64,000 nucleotides of DNA from Asterella californica (Eukaryota; Streptophyta; Marchantiopsida; Marchantiales; Aytoniaceae), in NCBI GenBank assembly GCA_036924285.1, contig JAYKYS010000010.1, forward strand, positions 12,933,001-12,997,000. The letters run 5' to 3'. Under the pieces are notes generated by a model, which made no database searches, had not been told where the DNA came from, and was given only the letters and a program-made list of their open reading frames with translations. This document shows positions 62,201 to 64,000 of this stretch, one piece after another (position 1 is the stretch's first letter; each line of letters starts with the position of its first letter). A program made the translations under genes and the position numbers.

Positions 62201-63938
62201 ATATTTGTTGCCATCCAGCAGAATCATACTTCTTTGCATCTCTATTTGGCTCTCTGGAAGGTAACCGAAATCGCAGGTTAGAGGAAGGCTTTCGCAGACC
62301 AACTTCCTCCACGTACGGTATATTGAGAGCATCCATCTGGCGCGTGAGACGTGCATGCTTGATACATAGCCAGCACCTTCTCACAACTTGTAAGAGAACC
62401 GCAGTATAAGACCCCATAGGCGCTTTCCCTTGATTCGCGGCTGCTACTATTGATGAGTACGGTTGACCAACAAAAGAGTCCAATACGGGCAAGGTTCTAA
62501 CCGAATTTACGTCAGCTCCAGACTGACCAACAAAAAGTGATGGGCTACTCTCGTGCTCGGTCTTCCGTCTCTTCGCGTTTTCTCCCTCCGCAGCTACTCC
62601 TTGTAGTGAAGGAAGAGAGAACAGGAGCTCTGGTCCATATCGCTTACGCTTAAGCGAATCTGATGACAGTGTGTTCCGAGCGAGACCATGGCCCTGCACT
62701 CCTGCGGGTGAAGGTCGAGTTGATGGCGAGGATAAAAGCATTGAGGATGACTGTACAGCTTGGGAGGATTGATCGAGTTCCATCCATTCTGACGTTAGCT
62801 CTGAGCCTGCGTGAGAACCAATGGGTTTTCGAGGTGAGCCCAAACGGGCTAACACATTGCCTGTTTGACCAGGGACTCGGCCTGATGTCAAAGACTGAAG
62901 AGATGAGCTTTTGGTCTGAGGGGTTCTTGAATTCATTGCCGGGCTTTTCACCGTAGGTGCGGACCTGGTCAAACCAACTCGGGGCTGTCTGGAACCAGGA
63001 TCACCTGCTGGAGAAGAATGAGATGCTCCCTGGGCAACTCCAGGGGTCTTTGAAGATATAGAGTCTATTAACTTAGAGATATCATCATCATCGAGATCAA
63101 TGGGTGAAGCAGCACTCTCACCTGCGTGCAAAGGCGACTTGGACTGCAACATTTCCTGATCTCCTTGATATGGAGACTTTAAACTTGTTACACCCCTGTG
63201 AAGTGGGCTTCTTGCAGGGCTTGCCATTACTCCGTTTCCCATCCGACCAACTCTGTGATTAGATTGAAGCAAGGAATTATTAGCAAGGGCCGAGTTCCCT
63301 GGTGAAAATCCCCCGTTTGGACCTTGATTTGCAATACTAGCCCCCGAGTATTGTGGATTGCTTAACGCCATGACTTGCAACCCTGATGGCGATGGAAGAG
63401 GAGAAAAGGGAGGTGACAACGGGTTATTCGTTCTTGTCAGGTGTGCTGCAGGAGATCCTCGATAGAACTTCTCCCCGGTCGAATCTGCTTGTAAAACCTC
63501 GTGTCCCGGACCAGCTGCAAGGCTCCTCCCAAAGCCTCGGGCCTCTGCAAGGGAGACTTCAGCCTTTTTCCCTACGAACTCCATAATCTCTTTACCAGTA
63601 CCCTTCTTAGGACCATTTGCAACTGTTTGACGCTCGATCTCTAACCGCCCCTCATCAAGAAGACTGAAGCTAGCATCATCCTCTGTAACCAGCATCGTCT
63701 CGATACTGATTTTCATACATCGGATAATGTTTATAGGACCCGACAGAAGAGTCGAGCGTCCGCTGTGTCCCCGCGGTTGTGCTTCCAAAAGCATAAAAAA
63801 GGGCATGAAATTGGAGTCAAGATGCAAAGACAGAAAATAGACCTCCCCACAGTTGGGAAATCCCAACACCAACACGTCCGCACCTAGCTTAGGACCATCC
63901 GGCGGAAATTTTAGTGTCAATGCACCCCGCTCGTACAT
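59275..63938 (-). CDS. MED14: Mediator subunit 14 (plant MED14/SWP type), 3' part; two disruptions
   Basis: MED14 is the backbone subunit that links the head, middle and tail of Mediator in the nucleus and is needed for RNA polymerase II transcription; the Arabidopsis homologue is STRUWWELPETER. The minus strand reads about 1550 codons from a splice acceptor (TGTAACTGCAG then ATGTACGAG) at 63938 to TAG at 59275; the N-terminal exons lie beyond the right edge. Conserved parts: MPFFMLLEAQPRGH and PINIIRCMKI at the start; a long Ser/Pro-rich region (63500-62700); AFRVEAVGLTSIWFTYMGSL and SRYFRVNAPLYFSADGVGFL (61540-61800); LNGLQYLEDYINGGEVELLL (61400); a Gly/Ser-rich insert (60550-61250); and INVAGGAAWLPQCVAVRLRY and NVEGSHGGRACW near the C-terminus. 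An in-frame TAG (61467-61469) and a 1-nt frameshift near 60092 break an otherwise continuous reading. They could be assembly errors, a pseudogene, or an unrecognised intron at the second site. Confidence 0.88.
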
Positions 63939-64000
63939 CTGCAGTTACAAGCAGGAAAACATCAGAAAGGCCAGCTAATCCATATGCGCAATCTCAACGA
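63939..64000 (-). other. MED14: Intron of MED14 (3' end)
   Basis: The minus strand ends in a pyrimidine-containing tract and CAG (CTTGTAACTGCAG) just before the exon at 63938. This is a normal plant 3' splice site. The donor lies outside the window. Confidence 0.6.

Overview
This window looks like repeat-dense nuclear DNA of a land plant. There is one recognisable host gene, the 3' part of a plant-type Mediator subunit 14 (MED14) gene on the minus strand at the right edge. Nearly everything else is retrotransposon, much of it inserted into other retrotransposons. I lean towards a bryophyte, possibly a liverwort, because of the mix of Ty3/Gypsy lineages. That is inference; the sequence alone does not settle the species.

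Layout. 1-3658 holds a direct-repeat pair (B1, B2) between two LTRs of one family (LTR-A). 2756-11632 is Element 1, a decayed minus-strand Ty3/Gypsy element with 0.9 kb LTRs, a degenerate tRNA-Asp-like primer site, tandem leader repeats and a frameshifted gag-pro-pol. 11633-14728 holds relics. 14729-46676 is a nest of insertions. The outermost is Element C (minus strand, gag relic only), whose left LTR is split by a solo LTR (15800-17819) and whose right LTR is split at 22040/45638 by Element 2 (22041-45637, minus strand). Element 2's gag is split by Element 4 (28460-43129), which carries a coiled-coil ORF. That ORF is split by Element 3 (30326-39030, plus strand), the youngest and most intact copy. 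By eye the LTR pairs differ at about 6 positions in Element 3 and about 17-19 in Element 2, and Element C's are visibly more diverged, which fits the nesting order.

46677-51600 holds relics, including a DUF7869-like fragment, a 41-bp-phased palindrome array and a perfect 23-bp hairpin. 51655-52219 is a run of GC-rich stem-loops. 52330-55341 is a minus-strand Ty1/Copia fragment (tRNA-iMet primer site, gag, protease) with a solo LTR in its gag start. 55342-59274 is largely gene-free, with one miRNA- or MITE-like foldback. 59275-63938 is MED14.

Most notable. (1) Element 3 has a textbook -1 ribosomal frameshift signal between protease and polymerase: heptamer GGGTTTT in phase, 6-nt spacer, 11-bp hairpin. 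The heptamer is conserved in Element 2. (2) Elements of this lineage make 4-bp rather than 5-bp target duplications, all matching MCGK (ACGG, ACGT, CCGT, ACGG). They also share an integrase D-34-E spacing and a D-H-G protease motif. (3) The Element 4 coiled-coil ORF belongs to an element whose class I cannot assign, and a piece of a related ORF lies inside another LTR at 19667-20075.
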